DNA of 64,000 nt from Clavelina lepadiformis (GCF_947623445.1 NC_135246.1:19526288-19590287); one strand, 5' to 3'. Numbered from the stretch's first letter, positions 13,223-27,311 are shown. Notes: generated by a model from the letters alone, not told the origin. Numbers and translations: made by a program.

Positions 13223-16200
13223 TATAGTGTATACACCTATACTGGTTATAACCTACAATCTAAAGCAGAAAGACTGATTGGTTACTATGCTATACTCTAA
13301 CATCTTTTTTTAACAAACAAACAGCACAGTAGCTAAAGAGAAATAAATGCTTACAGCACCCATGGTTTAACCTGAACACCGTAAAAACACTTCTGCTAAG
13401 TGAAGTTCTCCGAAAACATTTATCAACTATTAAAGGCGGGAAAAAAGCCACTGAAACCGCGAGCGTACTCTGCCAAACTGGAAAATTTGGTTAAATATTT
13501 TTCCTGTTAATCTGTATTGGATGCAAAGGAAAATTAAGCCACTTCGCGCGTCGTATCTCTTGTTACCATCGGCTACCGGCGAATCTGAAGCGTAAATTCT
13601 CCCGCCGTCGTCTATATGATTGGCCACCGCAGCTAAATATGGGTTGTGCTGAACGTAAGTCTATGTTCAAGGTTGCAATCCCAAATGTCAAGGCTAACGT
13701 AGGCTTTGTGTATATTTAGAATAGAAGATTTTTGAGTGGGATATCGTTTGGCAAAACAATAAAAATTTAGCAGGTAAAGCAACTCTAAGAATGGAAAACG
13801 TTTTCAAATCAAACGGCTTTTCAGTCCAATTTGTTGCAATTTTAATTAATTTGGTGAAAAACATTGCATTAAAATTATATCATCATCGTTCGGTTTTATG
13901 TTAAACAATTGAACATTTACTTTGTTTAAGCTGTAGTAATTAATGTAGAAATATGGCCTTAGGATAATTAAAATCAAGCTAGTAGTTTTATTTATATAAA
14001 TAAATAGTAATCTTCAAGTATGAAACGAAAATTAAAAAATTACAAAAATTACATTATAGTCTACGTACTTCTCCAAGAAGTACGTAGACTATAATGTAGA
14101 TGGAGCATACAGCATAAAACAATATGAGACAACACCTGCCATGGCTGTTCCAATGCGTAGGCGTATAACGCGCAAAGAATTTGAAAGTGAAGGTTAAAAA
14201 ATGACATTTGATTTGATCGAAACTTTTCTCCAAAGCTGCTCAGCAAAATTCATTTCTTTAAGAACTAAGCTTCGATTGTCACGCGAAGCGCGTACAAAGC
14301 GTCACGATTCGTGCGTAGAAAACATATCAGGTGGTTAAAAATACGCAACATGGCCAGAAGCAACGATTTTGACATTGTTTCGATAAAGTGCAAGAGATAT
14401 TTTAAACTGGCAACGAGATTTCCTGATAGAAAGAGGTTCGATTTTTAGTTTTGCGCCAAAAACAAGGTGCAAAGTTCTTTTTCTAAGCGTCATGAATTTA
14501 GTAAAAATATCTCAACAGTAACCCGGCTGCCTGGATTATGGATTTTGTAAATGTTGCAAACCACTTACTGGTATTTAGCCTTGAACTTTGGCTTAATCGA
14601 CTTTGATTTATTTTGCTATATCACGTTATAAGAAGCTTATAAGCAGATTCTGACATCTTTGCTATATCAAATCTAATTTTAACAATTTTTTAGCTTAAAA
14701 GTAATCTTTTACTTAAAATAAAAAATCGTTTGCTAGACCAGATATGGGCAGCACTAACATACTAGAATACCGCGGTTTTTCGCGCTTTCGTTTTCGCAAA
14801 TCAGTTTCCTTGTTTGTAGCGAAGCCGCGAGGTCGCAAAAGCCGATTTAAGCGATTAAGCGAAAAAAGCGATTTCTGTGAAAAATTCCTCCACCACATTT
14901 TGCAAAACATAATTTGAGGCTAACTTTCTCACTTTCTGTTGCGAAACGTATGAAATTTTGGTTTTTCCGATAAATGTTTTTGCCGACTTTGCAACAGAAG
15001 GAGATTTACAAAGTGTGCGAAGGCATCACCAAAAATTAAGAGCTTTGACATTTTAAATGTCGCTTTTGTCGTGTGTTTCTATAATCCGCTATTTTTGGCA
15101 ATTTAGCCGCTTATTTCAAACAATCTTGACAAATTTTAACTAAATTTACTTATTTGGTTCATGTTGGTGATTTTCCGCTACGCAATAATTATCTCTGTCG
15201 ATCTGCAGAAACCTGTTTATGACATTTTTACTCCTGACCAATCGCATTTGAGCAAGTTCATTTAGAAAAATATCTCCACAAAACTTTTTCTACAATAATC
15301 CAACTTTTTATGCATCCGTCTCACTTTGCACTTTAAACCTGTTCCTTGGAGTTTTAACTCAAGCGGACATAGAATGAAAGTCCGACCCGATGTGGCAAAT
15401 TTCACGACTAAAACTGCGGTAAAATGACGGGCAGGTTTATATAACGCGCAAAATATATATTTAGTCGGGCCAATGTAAAGGCGTGCTCATAAAACGTGCA
15501 CAATATGCCGCATTTAGATTGAAGACCTGCAAATAACACGACAGGCTATTAATGTTACCACGTGACTTGGACCTGCTATTAACGGGGAAAATAAAATTTC
15601 TCAAAATCCGAACGATTTTGCGAAAATTGAAAAACATGAAAAAAATCCAAGTTTTCTACCGTTCTGCTTAAATGGTTCGTTTTGGTAAAATCTTTCTAAA
15701 TCGACACGGTTGGTTGCACATCCTGACGAATTTGCTTTTGTCATTATGACATCACGACCACAGGATCACGTCATATTATTTATGAAAGTCGTTATTATAA
15801 CTACGTATATGGAGGTGCACATCGCACACCTCGCTGGTGATAAGTTTTGGTTCAACCTCCTTGAACGTACATGGCGGTGTAAGGTTTAAGACCAGGATGC
15901 AGACAAAGACCTATTTCCCGGACAATCTACCGGCCGACAAACGGCGCGCATAACACAAAAAGGCGCGCAATAATAAAGCGTGGTTCCCAGGCATAGGCTA
16001 CTGTAGAAGTCATGGTGTTATGCAGGCGATTAGTCAGCAGCGACGCATAGGCTGCAAATGTGCACGCCGATTCGCTAATCGTGTTCATTTCTGGCAACTT
16101 TTAGTAATTAGCGCTTTACTAGTCGCTTATAGAGTCAGGGGATAAAATACCAACGTATTTCGGGACTTTTTGGTTTAAAATTCTGAAAAATTTTGTGGGC

Positions 16201-19200
16201 GTTTCCAAAATAGATGAAAAGATCCGTCATTGTTTCCGTTTTTTCCAAATTAACCACCAACCGGAAAAACGCTGGCAATAAAATTTATTTTTGTTTCCTG
16301 GTATAATGGCACACACTGCACGAATATAAGTCACGACGTCTACGCTGAGTAAGAAAGCAAATAGATACGATTGAAAGGTAATGTTTTGTGCTATTGTTAA
16401 ATGCATTGTGACGTGTTTGCTGACTTACTGCATGCATGCCAATAGACAAACCGGAAGTTAAAATAACGTCACATTATTTTATCGTTGCCAGAAAATGACG
16501 ACGCTTCCTGTTTAGGCTAATTTTGTTTTAGACAATTTAATCTTTTATATTTGACAGATTTTGCAAACAGAGTATTTTGACAGATCACAGATTTCGTTTT
16601 AAAATTTATAAAAATATGCAGCAAAATGGTTAACAGCAAAAATACTTTTAAAAATTATCTTACCACAAAGGTTATTTGAAAACTCACGCCTGTTGGAAAG
16701 TATTCTTAAGAAATAGTCAATCAATTTTATTATGACTTCATACCTATAAAATTTTTAACGTTTTCACATAAAAGCAAAAGCGATTTCGACTCTTCTCTCT
16801 TTCGAGAATTGACCTAACTTTTTAACAAGCCCTTTTGCGAACGTTGTTTTCAAATTGAGGAAAAAGCATAGCATTAAAATACTGACCGTCATTGACGATA
16901 AATTTGCAGACAGCAGCCATATATGATTCAGAATTTACTCAAAGTCAAGAAAAATAAACGCATTGTCACGTGGAAACGTCACCTGAAAGTGAGCCGTCAA
17001 ATTTAGAAGTCAAAGATCGTAATTTATTCACGTATAGTTAACTTTAGATTTGTAAATTATTGATTCGAGTTAACTGGCTTAGGCGAGGTTCGCGCTTAAT
17101 CTATTTACAGCCACCAGCGCCAGAACGATTTTGAACCCGGGACTTTCTGTTACATCTCAACTGTAATCTGTTTATCGGTGGGCAATGGTAAAGGTGCAGG
17201 GATGTGTTGTCGTATTAGTATTGGTCTCTATAATATTGCAGTTGCTAATTATAAGTTAATTTTTTGCACGTTTTTTTGTTAAATTTGGGATGTTGCCACT
17301 TCTCAATTCTCAATTCGCCCTGGAGCGGAATTATTTGATAAAACTGACTTGAAAGTTCACAAAAATAGGATCTGAGGCTTCCGTTTGAAGTCCATCGCGT
17401 CTGCCTAGCACATCACCTTCAAAACACATTGTTACTGCAACGTCAGCATCAAATTCTCGAACCATCTCTTACTTTTGACAGAATTTGGTCCGGTTATGAT
17501 TTTTGCAATGCCAATATGATGACGTCAAATCTTAATTAGTATCTATCAGAGAGGAACATTTAGAATTTCTGCTTCGGTCGGAGAATAAGGCGAAAAACAA
17601 AGTGACCATATAGTGCCCCAAGCAATAACAAGCCGGGCCTAACCCCTCACGATTCAAGAAAACTTGAATATTTTTCAACATTTTACAGTAGTGTTTATGT
17701 TGAGATTGTGGCGTAATAATGAAGATAACTGGTTGAGTAAAGTTTAGGAGTTTGAGTCAGAGTCCGCGAAACAGTTTAAAATAACAAACAGCAACAACGA
17801 CAAATGATGGAAAAACATTGTGACTCCACACACGACAAAAAACGTCACAGAACCCGATTGTTACTTGGAAAATGGAAGGTGTGAACAAACAAGTGACGTT
17901 TATTTGCAAAAATCCAGTGACGTGGTAAGTTAAGAAAACTGACTTATAAGGATTTTGCACGTGATATTTCCCGCCAAAGTTTTTAATAGTTTTACTCGGA
18001 GTTAATCATGCTACGAAAATCACATGACTTTCAAATTGAGTCGATTATAACGTCATAATGACAAGCAAAAAATACAGAGATATCCATTTATGACCAAAGA
18101 GTATATTGTAGGGAAATTTTTACCACAAATTTACTCGAACGCATTCAGATGTAAATAGTGATTACAAAATATCCAAAAGTGACAAAATTATTATTCGACA
18201 ACTCACCAAAATATGTTTCAGCTTAGACAAGGCAGCTTCTTAAACTAATCATCACGACGCACTGTTTCTTTCTAACAATTCTCAACTTATACTCATCGGC
18301 TCCAATCTTATCCCGAAAATCTCTCCTTTTTTTGCCGAAACCTCGCCTCCAAAACACGGCAGAGGTTTCAATTTGAGCACGATGTGTCAATCAAGCTCAG
18401 CGACGTGTAACAGGGCTCGGGCGCGCTCTGCGTTTTAAACTAGAACTGTCGAGATTATGTGTCGCGGTTGTCTTTTGAGCCGGTTTTGTTTGACCAAAGC
18501 TATTCAAGCATCTCCTTTTCAAACCTTCTTATCTCGTCCATGCACTTTCGTTACCGACTGCACAGGTTAACTACAACGATTGTGACGTCACAATGATCAT
18601 TTTGTACAGCTTTCGGTCAAATGCATTTTCACCTTTAGCCTGACTATGAGTTGTGGTCTGAGGAAAACTGGCTTCGTTCTTTCTGATATTTTCTTACCAC
18701 GTCATAATGAAAATGCTTATGACGAAATAGTCGAATCCGAGCTCTTTTCATTTCAGTTCGTTCATAAAATAAATGAATTGAAAATCGCTTATACCTGGCT
18801 GCGTCACAATGCCCTTTATTCGCTCGTAGTCTGTGATTATGAACTTCCAGCGACGCCCATTTAGCAAATACGGGCGCGAATTAACCATTAAACGCCTCGC
18901 GCTGTTTAACCTCGCGATGATTCCGATATTGGAAAGCTTTCTGCTCTAAGAAGCTCTCTAAGGTTGACTTCGGTGTCACAATGCATTATTACTTATTAGT
19001 CACGTAATAAGTGACGCATTATTATGCAACAATGCTTTGTTTGGCCCTAATCGCCAATCAAATCACCTCTATTCATAATCACACGATTTCTTTACGTAAT
19101 AACCAACCTGGGCTTCCTTTAAAAAAACCTGCCTTGCAAAAACAACCATTGTGACGTTAACCTGTCGTCACAAAACCCTGCATCCAGGCTTTGCCATGGA

Positions 19201-22200
19201 GAGGAAAACCGAAACAAAAATGGTCTTTTGTTTGCACTAAACGTCACAATGGGCAGGAAAGCTCTCTGTCTGTTGACTGCAAACGTCAACAGGTCGTTCA
19301 ACCTTCTATCTGATGCTCGCTGTCGTTGCTGTCCTCATTTTGTGACCATAAGAGCATTGTTACGTCAGAATTGCATAGGCTCCCGGTATTTTCGGTTTCA
19401 TATTTTCTCTTCAGACAAATTTGGCTTCAACCGATATTTCCTGTATTCTAGAGTGACGTCATAACGAGAATAACTTTTCCCCTAATAATTGTTAAACAAA
19501 CGTCACAAAATTTAAGAATACTTTCGATTGTTGGAAATAATTTATCGATTCTGTGCGTTTGTTTGTCGATTTTAGCCGCGCATTCGAATTAGCAACACGA
19601 TAAAGTGTCGCTTCTAAACATAGAACTTCCACGCACGCAGTCGCTCCAAATCCGAACAATTTCAGATAAAATTATACCCGCGACTGCTACGCCCTGTCTT
19701 TTGCGTCAAATCTGACGCAAACGCCGTGCGTGGTAACGTAGCGCATGACAGATGCGTCAGAAATAGAAAACCAGATTGGTTACTGCTTCTTGAAAGTCTG
19801 CGGTTGTCATGGTTATATTGTTACGTATCACTGGTTTGTTTATCGCTTTATGAGGTCATATGATCGATGCAAAAGAGCGTCCGTATTAATTTCAACAACA
19901 AAGATCTCTACAGGGAAAGAAAATCTAAAATGTTGCAAAAACACATCAAAAAATAAAATTATATCAAGACCATATTTGGTTAAGTTTGGAAAAGACACAA
20001 AAACTTGTATAGCTTTGTTGGAATTAATCAGGCCACTTTAAATTAATTTTGTTCGTACTATAAAAGCAACGTTATCACTGAAATTTCTCACAAAATATGA
20101 CATTTGACGCTTTCCCTCTGTTCGAAAACGAATCGCTTTTTGCAACGCGGCGATTTTCGTTTTATTTTGCCATTCCTTGAACATTCTTTCTTCATTTTTT
20201 TGCCCCGGGCGTAGCGACTCAAATCGATACCGATACCAAATATGGTCGTGGCTGTCGGAGTGTTTTTGCTTTCGGATTATTCCAATATCGCTGCATATTG
20301 TGACGTCACAAGACGAGCCGCTATTTCAATAATTAACTGAGGCTTAATGGTGAGAAATATTGATTGAAGTAGACCGAGAAATTTTTAATTTTATGACACC
20401 GTGAAGCTGAAAGGAAAATCATGAAATGATGAATTATAAAACGCATTGTGACATCACAATGTTCGGTAGGATATGTTATTTGTTCAACAGCGGAAAAACC
20501 GAAAGTTAACGTATAGTAAATGATTAATTATTTCATCATAAAAAACTTCCTGACGACGAAGTGTTTGCTGAAACAGGGTTTCGTTTGTTATATCACAATG
20601 CACAATTGTTTGCTGCCGCGATTATTACTTCACAACGAGCTCATTTACGACATAAAACGAATATAACGAGTTTGGACTGACCCCATGGAAACGGCATCTA
20701 CGTGACAAGTTTATTTATTTTAGCCAAAACATGGAGCTATAAATAATTTGATAGGATTTCTGCCCGTTTTAAGTTTCCATTTCAATTCTTATTTGCTTAA
20801 TTTTATTACGTCAATGATAGGATTGTTACGTATTTTTAGCGGCCGATAGTTGCGGAACCCGTAATACATGCTTTTGCTACCTCGATCGGCATACAACGCA
20901 AAAGCTAATTTTCGAAAAGAACTCGGCGTAATTTATGGCAGAACGAGCACAAACGCAATCAAAATCGAACTAAGTTGACAAGTTTCGAAGTAATTTATCA
21001 CCGATGCGGTCGCGTTAATAAGCGATGCTTTCGACAAACAAAACATAAAACTTCGATTTCAGCCAACTTCCCGGAGCTATAAATCAAACTCTGTCTTGTA
21101 CCAATTAGCTTTCCTGTCGCCTGCCCCTGTCGTAAAGCGAGGCCGTAAAAGCGAAATGAGCAGATCCGGTGCAGGATTATCAGCAATTAATGCCCTTTTG
21201 TACGCTAGCTTGTTGTGTGCTAACTTATTGTGTGCTAACTTGTGTGCACAAGGCTTCAGCATTTGCAGTCTTTGACAGAGCTCGCATGAAAATAATTCTG
21301 TCTGAACAGCAATTGTTGCGGCGTGCGCCGACAATTTGTTTCCTTGCTTGCGAACGAACACATTTTCGTCAGAGAAACTTCTATAGTTTTAAAACTTTTC
21401 AGAAAGATTTGTGACGAAACAATCTCGCCTTTTTCACGTCACACTTCGGGACGTCTGCTGTGACTGGAGTCCCATATCGACAACCTACTGGATCACATTT
21501 TAAAAGAAATTTGGGCTGGTTCCATTTTTTCCCGCAATGTTGTAAAGATGTACATTAGGTTGCTATGGTTACAGTGATATGTGGTAGTTTTGTGCCAAAT
21601 CATGGTTATTAATTGCGGCTGGGTCACGGTTGGTCTTTTTGCTTCATTTATGGTGTAATAGACACCGATTGTGACGCAGATGCTTTCACTACATATGCGC
21701 TAGAAATTTGGTTTGAACCGGGATATTTGAACATAACAAGATATATCGATGTAGTGTTGCACATACTGGCTTCAGTACCTTCCTTAGCACCGATAACGCG
21801 ATCGATAAGTAGAAAGAAACGTGATCTCTGTTAAGTATTACATCACAATAATGGAAAAGCCCGAACTTGTTGAAATATTCCAGAAATGTTCTTTCGTTTT
21901 CAATTGTTTATTGTAGCGTGTGGACGCTCTTTGCTCTTTCAGGTTCTGTAAACATTTCAATCAATGGTTTTTCTTCGTCCTGTGTAGATTTGATAAACAC
22001 TGTTTTAAGTCTTGTTGCCATTAGCAACGCCATAAAAAGAACTGACATTGGCGTGGGCAGAATGAGGGGTGGGGCCTCATATTTTAGCGACGTTTTTTTC
22101 CTGAATCTTGTTTCGTGGCGAAAGGGTCTGTTTGAGTTGAAGTGAACCTCGTAGCTGGTTGTCAAAACTTTTGATAAAGTTTGTGGAGCGCTGGAAATTG

Positions 22201-24011
22201 GTGAATACCTACAGTCATTGTGTAATGAATGGCTGTGTGTTACGTCATAAAGACAAACACCTGCAGTCTCACTTTCGGAAATTCTCTTCAATAACTGTGA
22301 ACTATTATTATGACATCGCATTACTTTATTATGACATCACACTTACGCCCTTAAGCTAAAAATTTAGCGTTAAGTGCAACACGTGGTGTGGAGTTGAAAC
22401 GATGTTTTTTGCTCTCTTCGTCAATGCAACCTGAGAACCAACACAAACAAACAAACAACACCTCCTTGTCCCGCTAATTGACGTTTCGTTTTCAATGAAA
22501 TCGCGCTCGTAACGAGAATTATTGCTTCTTCCGTTCACAAAACCGGTAGTGATCACGACACAATCAATTGGTTTCGTTCAGACTATCAGGTTGCGTTCTA
22601 TACAGAGCATGAACCGCTCCCTTGATTAGCTTTTTATAAACTTTGATTGACGTCTCTAATGTTTTTATAAAAACTCAACTGTTTGTTTGTCAACATCTTT
22701 GTCAATTTCTTACGTCACAAAGCGATCGATTAGTTGTTAAAAGGTTGTGGCTGGAAAAGCGCGAACTGCAGAAAGTTTGAAACCGGCAGTGAAATCCCTT
22801 CACAAGGTTTCACTTTTTCCTCAATTATGATCTCAAACGTCATACTCGACGCCTCCCCCAAATAACGATGATATTACAAATATGATGACGTCATTAGCTA
22901 TAATTGCACCCGGATGGAACCAACCAATCAAAATTCATTCGAAATCAAACGTTACAACAGAGCAAATTGTGATCACGTGGTTATTACAAACGTTTCCTTT
23001 TGTGAGAGAGACGGCGTCCGTGGGAACCAAAACGAAGACAAACCGTCTAGTTGGACGAGGGCCAAGCCGAAAGAGTCCACAAAACAATGTTGATTGTGAT
23101 GTCATTGATGATTCTAAAGCCATGTTTATAAAACGTCGAAAGCTATCAAGTTCTACTCAGTTTAATCTGATTGGTTGATACAATATTAGGGTGAGAGGAT
23201 AATTTCAACGACACACTGAAGCAGAGGTAAGTACTTTTTACGTCACAATCAGAAAGCAAGTCTGTACTTTCGAAAATATAGATATAAGAAGTTGCTTGTT
23301 CCTGCCATCTTGTGGTTATAATTAAAGAAGCACCAAGCGCAATGAGCGTCGTTTTCACATTTTTAATTATGACATCACACTGATGAGCAGACACGGTTAA
23401 TCGTTAAAATCATGACGTCAATACAATGTCGTCATTAACTCGTACAATATCATCACAGGTTGTAGAGACATCCAGTTTCCTTTTTATGCGCAAAATATCT
23501 TGCCAATGTCTTTGAGCTGATTGAGCGGTTTAAGCAAAAATACACGATTGTCTCAATAACAAACACATCAAATCTTTCACACAAGGGCTCTTCATTATTT
23601 GCTCGCTTATTATCAATGGACACTTCACAAAACCATCTATGACGTAATAAAAGAAAGCACTTTCGCTAAAGGCTTCAAACTACTCTGAAGAATTTCGCTG
23701 ATGCCATATTGGAAGTTTGTAAAATGAGTGGGCAGGTTACAGCTTAACTTGTTTCAATATTCTGTGCTCACTTCAGCTTGGTGACGTAAGCGTGAAGAAG
23801 TTGTGACGTCATAGCACAAAACTGTTGCAGCCGTCGGGGCAACGTTCTAGAACAGAGATGGGAGTTTGCGACGAACAATGCACGAGTTGCAGGATCTTCT
23901 ACTTGAAGTGGATGAGACCAGGCGACTCTGTACCGTTCAAAATACCTCGATTTGTTCTGGAGCTCGGAGTCACTGAGATAATACTTGGTTTGTGACGGAT
24001 GATCTGTTTTT
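13223..24011. other. Gene-poor 10.8-kb region
   Basis: Read on both strands, no set of exons with matching phases or a known family was found. Open frames are short and isolated (for example 18646-18864 plus, 19745-20041 plus, 21908-22321 minus, 23768-24040 minus). The region has many TGACGTCA-like and ATTGTGACG motifs, a perfect hairpin at 14051-14097 and a short 15-bp tandem motif near 21210-21250. It may hold regulatory DNA for IRF (upstream of its start) or genes with exons too short to spot. Confidence 0.5.
14051..14097. repeat. Perfect 22-bp inverted repeat with 3-nt loop
   Basis: Arm one is 14051-14072, the loop is cca, and arm two at 14076-14097 is its exact reverse complement (arm ends ACATTATAG... 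and ...CTATAATGT). No mismatch was seen. Confidence 0.9.
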
Positions 24012-25435
24012 ATGACGTATAAGCTAAAGTTTAACGTCACAAAGAGATTTTATGTTACAGCCATTCTCGTCATCGTTCTTGCGAGCTTGGCGCTTTTTGA
24101 CCAATCACAAGGCAACACATCACCAGCCCCGTCTTTCATTGGTCGACCAGGGGCGTTTTTGTGGATTTCATTTTGGGTGAGTTTGCAAATAGAAATCTTA
24201 TATCATTTTGTAGGAAATAATTTCATCAAAATTAAATAACGATCCAGATTTTGGCTTCAACTGGTTCGAATTGAAATGGTGGTCGGTCAACTCGACCAAT
24301 ATACAAATAAACTCAGGGTAGTTCAACCCACAGGAACTGGCCGGTTCGTCCTGGGTTGGGTTGTGCGTTGGTTAAATCGACCTCGAACCAGTTGAAACTC
24401 CTGGGTTTGGAAAATTTACTCACCAAGCTTTCATTGTTTAGTTTCTCGTGGATGGATTCGCGAAAGTTTCAGTTTTCAAGAGAAAGACAAGATACTCCGT
24501 AAGTTAGCCAGACGAAAAAATTATCAAATGTGGGCTGTACCGCGGTGCTGTGCTACCTAAATACTGTACCGCGGTATAAATTATCAGCTTCAACAACACA
24601 CAACAAGTCGCAGATATTTCAGGGTAATTTTTTTTCAGGCGGCCTTGGCTCTTGCTTCGTCGTGTTTCGCTACTCTGCTTCTGATTGGCTTGCTGGCCTG
24701 CGTTACCATGGCAATTTCTCAAGAAGTAAGCGAGTATATCATAGTAGCGAATGCAAAGGATTTCTAAATCATAGCGTGCATTTTTCTTTTTAGGTAAAAT
24801 TTCAAAGCAACACTGGTAATGCAACTGGAACGGCCATTTCTTCTGTGACGTGTGCGCTGATCACAATGCTGCTTATTGTGACGCTGTCATCTTCCCTTAT
24901 GCTCTACATGTCTGTGACGTCACACGACAATAGATGGTTCACAGATAGGGTGAGTTTTGAAAAGTTCAAATTTCTAAATTTCAAATAATTTTGTGGCGTT
25001 GACTTCATGACCTCTACGCAACGCAGGGTATTCAACACGACTCATTAGTGCCGTCTAGCGGAGATAGGACAAGCTTGTCTGTGCCGAGCTCGCAGCCTGC
25101 TCTCATCTTCTATGCGCCTTCTACCGACGGTCTAAAGTATTCGTCCGCCTTCGAAAATATCATGAAAGATTTTGAAGAAGGTAAAAATGATATCTGGTGA
25201 ATTTCGACGACGGAAATAAAGATCTTAACCCCCTTTCTTGCCAACAGACGACAAACTGCGAATTGTTAAGAAGGCGAGCGACAAAATTCGAAACAAACGG
25301 AAAACGTCAGGTAAGTCCGATTGAGTTGGACCTCCATGGACTGAACAGATCGTCTTCATCTTTGTTCCAGAGTTCAGCGACGACGCGTTTCTTGAAGCCA
25401 CCGAAGCTTATACGAACGCTTCACACGACCACTGA
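24012..25435 (+). CDS. Unrecognised multi-pass membrane protein (about 248 residues)
   Basis: Exons: 24012-24176, 24442-24498, 24639-24725, 24794-24949, 25027-25180, 25248-25310, 25371-25435; 747 nt, phases consistent. The start ATG at 24012 is the first after an in-frame stop. Hydrophobic segments: residues about 13-29 (YVTAILVIVLASLALF); a weaker one near GAFLWISFWFLVDGF; then two strong ones (SSCFATLLLIGLLACVTMAI and CALITMLLIVTLSSSLMLYM). This suggests a four-pass topology, with an N-glycosylation-like NATG between the last two. The last about 100 residues are hydrophilic, acidic and basic by turns, and probably cytosolic. I do not recognise the family, and claudin, MARVEL or TMEM-type assignment would be a guess. 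Brachyury follows 2 kb downstream on the same strand. Exon set confidence is good; function unknown. Confidence 0.72.
24256..24396. mobile_element. MITE with 14-bp terminal inverted repeats
   Basis: 141 bp between exact inverted repeats TTCAACTGGTTCGA (24256-24269) and TCGAACCAGTTGAA (24383-24396). It lies in intron one of the membrane-protein gene. A decayed relative in inverse orientation lies at 3442-3577. No target-site duplication could be fixed and no coding capacity is present. Confidence 0.7.
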
Positions 25436-25676
25436 GCTTGTCGTGGAAAAATATGACGTCATGCTATTGTCTGATGACGTCATTGTAAAAATGATGATTC
25501 TTGCTGAAGCAGCAACTACTTTGCAGTTTCAACGAAGAAATTGAAACTAATTAATAACTTTGCAACAAGTTAATTCGTTTAATTGGTGATTTTGGCCACG
25601 GTTGACTGATTTTACTGTGAGACCGTGTACTTTTGTCCACGTTGGAATAATGTCGCTGCACATAAGATAACGCAAA

Positions 25677-25682
25677 AATAAA
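25677..25682 (+). terminator. Candidate polyadenylation signal of the membrane-protein gene
   Basis: AATAAA about 240 bases after the stop codon at 25433-25435, correct strand. Confidence 0.55.
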
Positions 25683-27103
25683 TTCTTTCCATGTTTTAAA
25701 TACTTTTAAAAGCGGCATTTTTGAAAGTTTTGGTTTAGTTTAGAGATTTGTACAGGATTAATTTTAAGAAGTCATCAAGACATCAAAGGACCGCATCACG
25801 CCGCACTTACCAAAAGATACAGATGTTTCTTATCGATATTTTTGGAACAAAAAAGCAGCAGACGATGAAATATTGAGCGTGGAACATCAAGGTGCAACGT
25901 GGTAGCACAAATATATTGTGACGCAACAAGTGGCTTTATTTAGTTGTCGGTACCATAACTCTTATTTTTGGGCGTCACGGCATCTCTAACCAAGTGCCAC
26001 TAAACACATAAATGGTATTGAATTTTATTCTGTTAAGCATTGTTTTACCAATTTAGCTTTTTCAGAAAATCGCGAGGCAACGCTTAGACACGCTCGCTTG
26101 TCGTGGTGAATATTTTGCCAAAAGTGAAGTAGAAATATATAAGAAATAATCTTAAGTATACCACTATCACAGTGCCAGGTTAAATAGCACATAACAATGC
26201 TTGTCTTATGACGGAACAATGGCTTATCGGAAATATTTCAGAAAACGTCTTCACTTAAACATTGCTTTGACTTTCTGAATTGCTTTTAGTTCATCAGCCG
26301 CTCCTTTTATGACGTATTTAGAATTTAGCGAGAACGTGCAAAAGCGGGCGATTGTGAGACAATAAAAGGTCATTGTTTGCTCAGCAAATATTGCATTGGG
26401 AAGCGAAGAGTCAACAGACAATCAAAAGTTGTCAACTGTAGAGTTGAGTTAAGTTTAAAGCTGCACGTTTGAATATTTTTCCACTGTTACCAGCCCACGT
26501 TGAATCAGTCGCGAACTTTCTCATGAAGCTTTTCGCTTATGACAGTCGACGCCAAATCAAATTAATTCTTGTGACGTCATAAACTTAACCTGATATTCGG
26601 AAGGTCGTGCAAAAGTTAATTAAGGTTATGACGTAATAATGAGATCAAAACTGACAAAGAAAGAATTCTGAAACTTTTAAAGTAACTTGAAAGCTGTCAA
26701 CAATCTGCAGGTTTTAACTCGATCACCAACTTCTGTGACCAATTTTTACTCAACGAGTTAATTGATTTTTCAGGTCATTAAAACGAAGTTTAGCCATAAT
26801 TCCACAAAAACCAACAACAAATCATCTTCCGCTGCAGACAATCAACTTTATCGTTACGTCACAATCAAAAAGGATGTTTTATAATCAAGTAAATCAACAC
26901 AAGGTATCAATTCTTTGTGAGATAACAAACAAACTTGCTTGTGTAAGAAAAAAAAACAAAAATGCCACGTGCGGCGACTACCTGCTGTGAAACATGACCA
27001 CCTGCGGCGCTTGTCTGAGTCACACGATATCAACTTTCCCCGCTCTCCAATCTGCACCGAACGAAGATTGTGATGGCAAAAAAACGCATTGTGACGTAGT
27101 GGG

Positions 27104-27109
27104 TATAAA
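27104..27109 (+). promoter_or_regulatory. Bra: TATA-like core promoter candidate for Brachyury
   Basis: TATAAA 378 bases before the ATG. An acceptor-like tattatttcag ends at 27461, 25 bases before the ATG. A start near 27130 would therefore imply a 5' UTR intron, or the acceptor could receive a spliced leader. Confidence 0.3.
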
Positions 27110-27311
27110 CTTTGCACCAAAGTGCCAGCCGAGGCAGTCCAAGATTGGTAGCGGCTGACAGCGGCTCGCGATTTTTCGCCGGCACGTGACAATCGCAAGG
27201 GGCTAGATATGCCTAAGGTGGAAAGTTGTCAATTTGGCGAACAAATGTTAACGCATGTTTATTAGCAGCTGTGGTATTATGATAAGTTTATGTGAATCGC
27301 AGTGAGGTGTA

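Noticed and set aside
21908-22321. 137-codon minus-strand open frame
   Set aside because: Composition and lack of matching flanking exons do not support a gene; a plus-strand frame of similar quality overlaps it.
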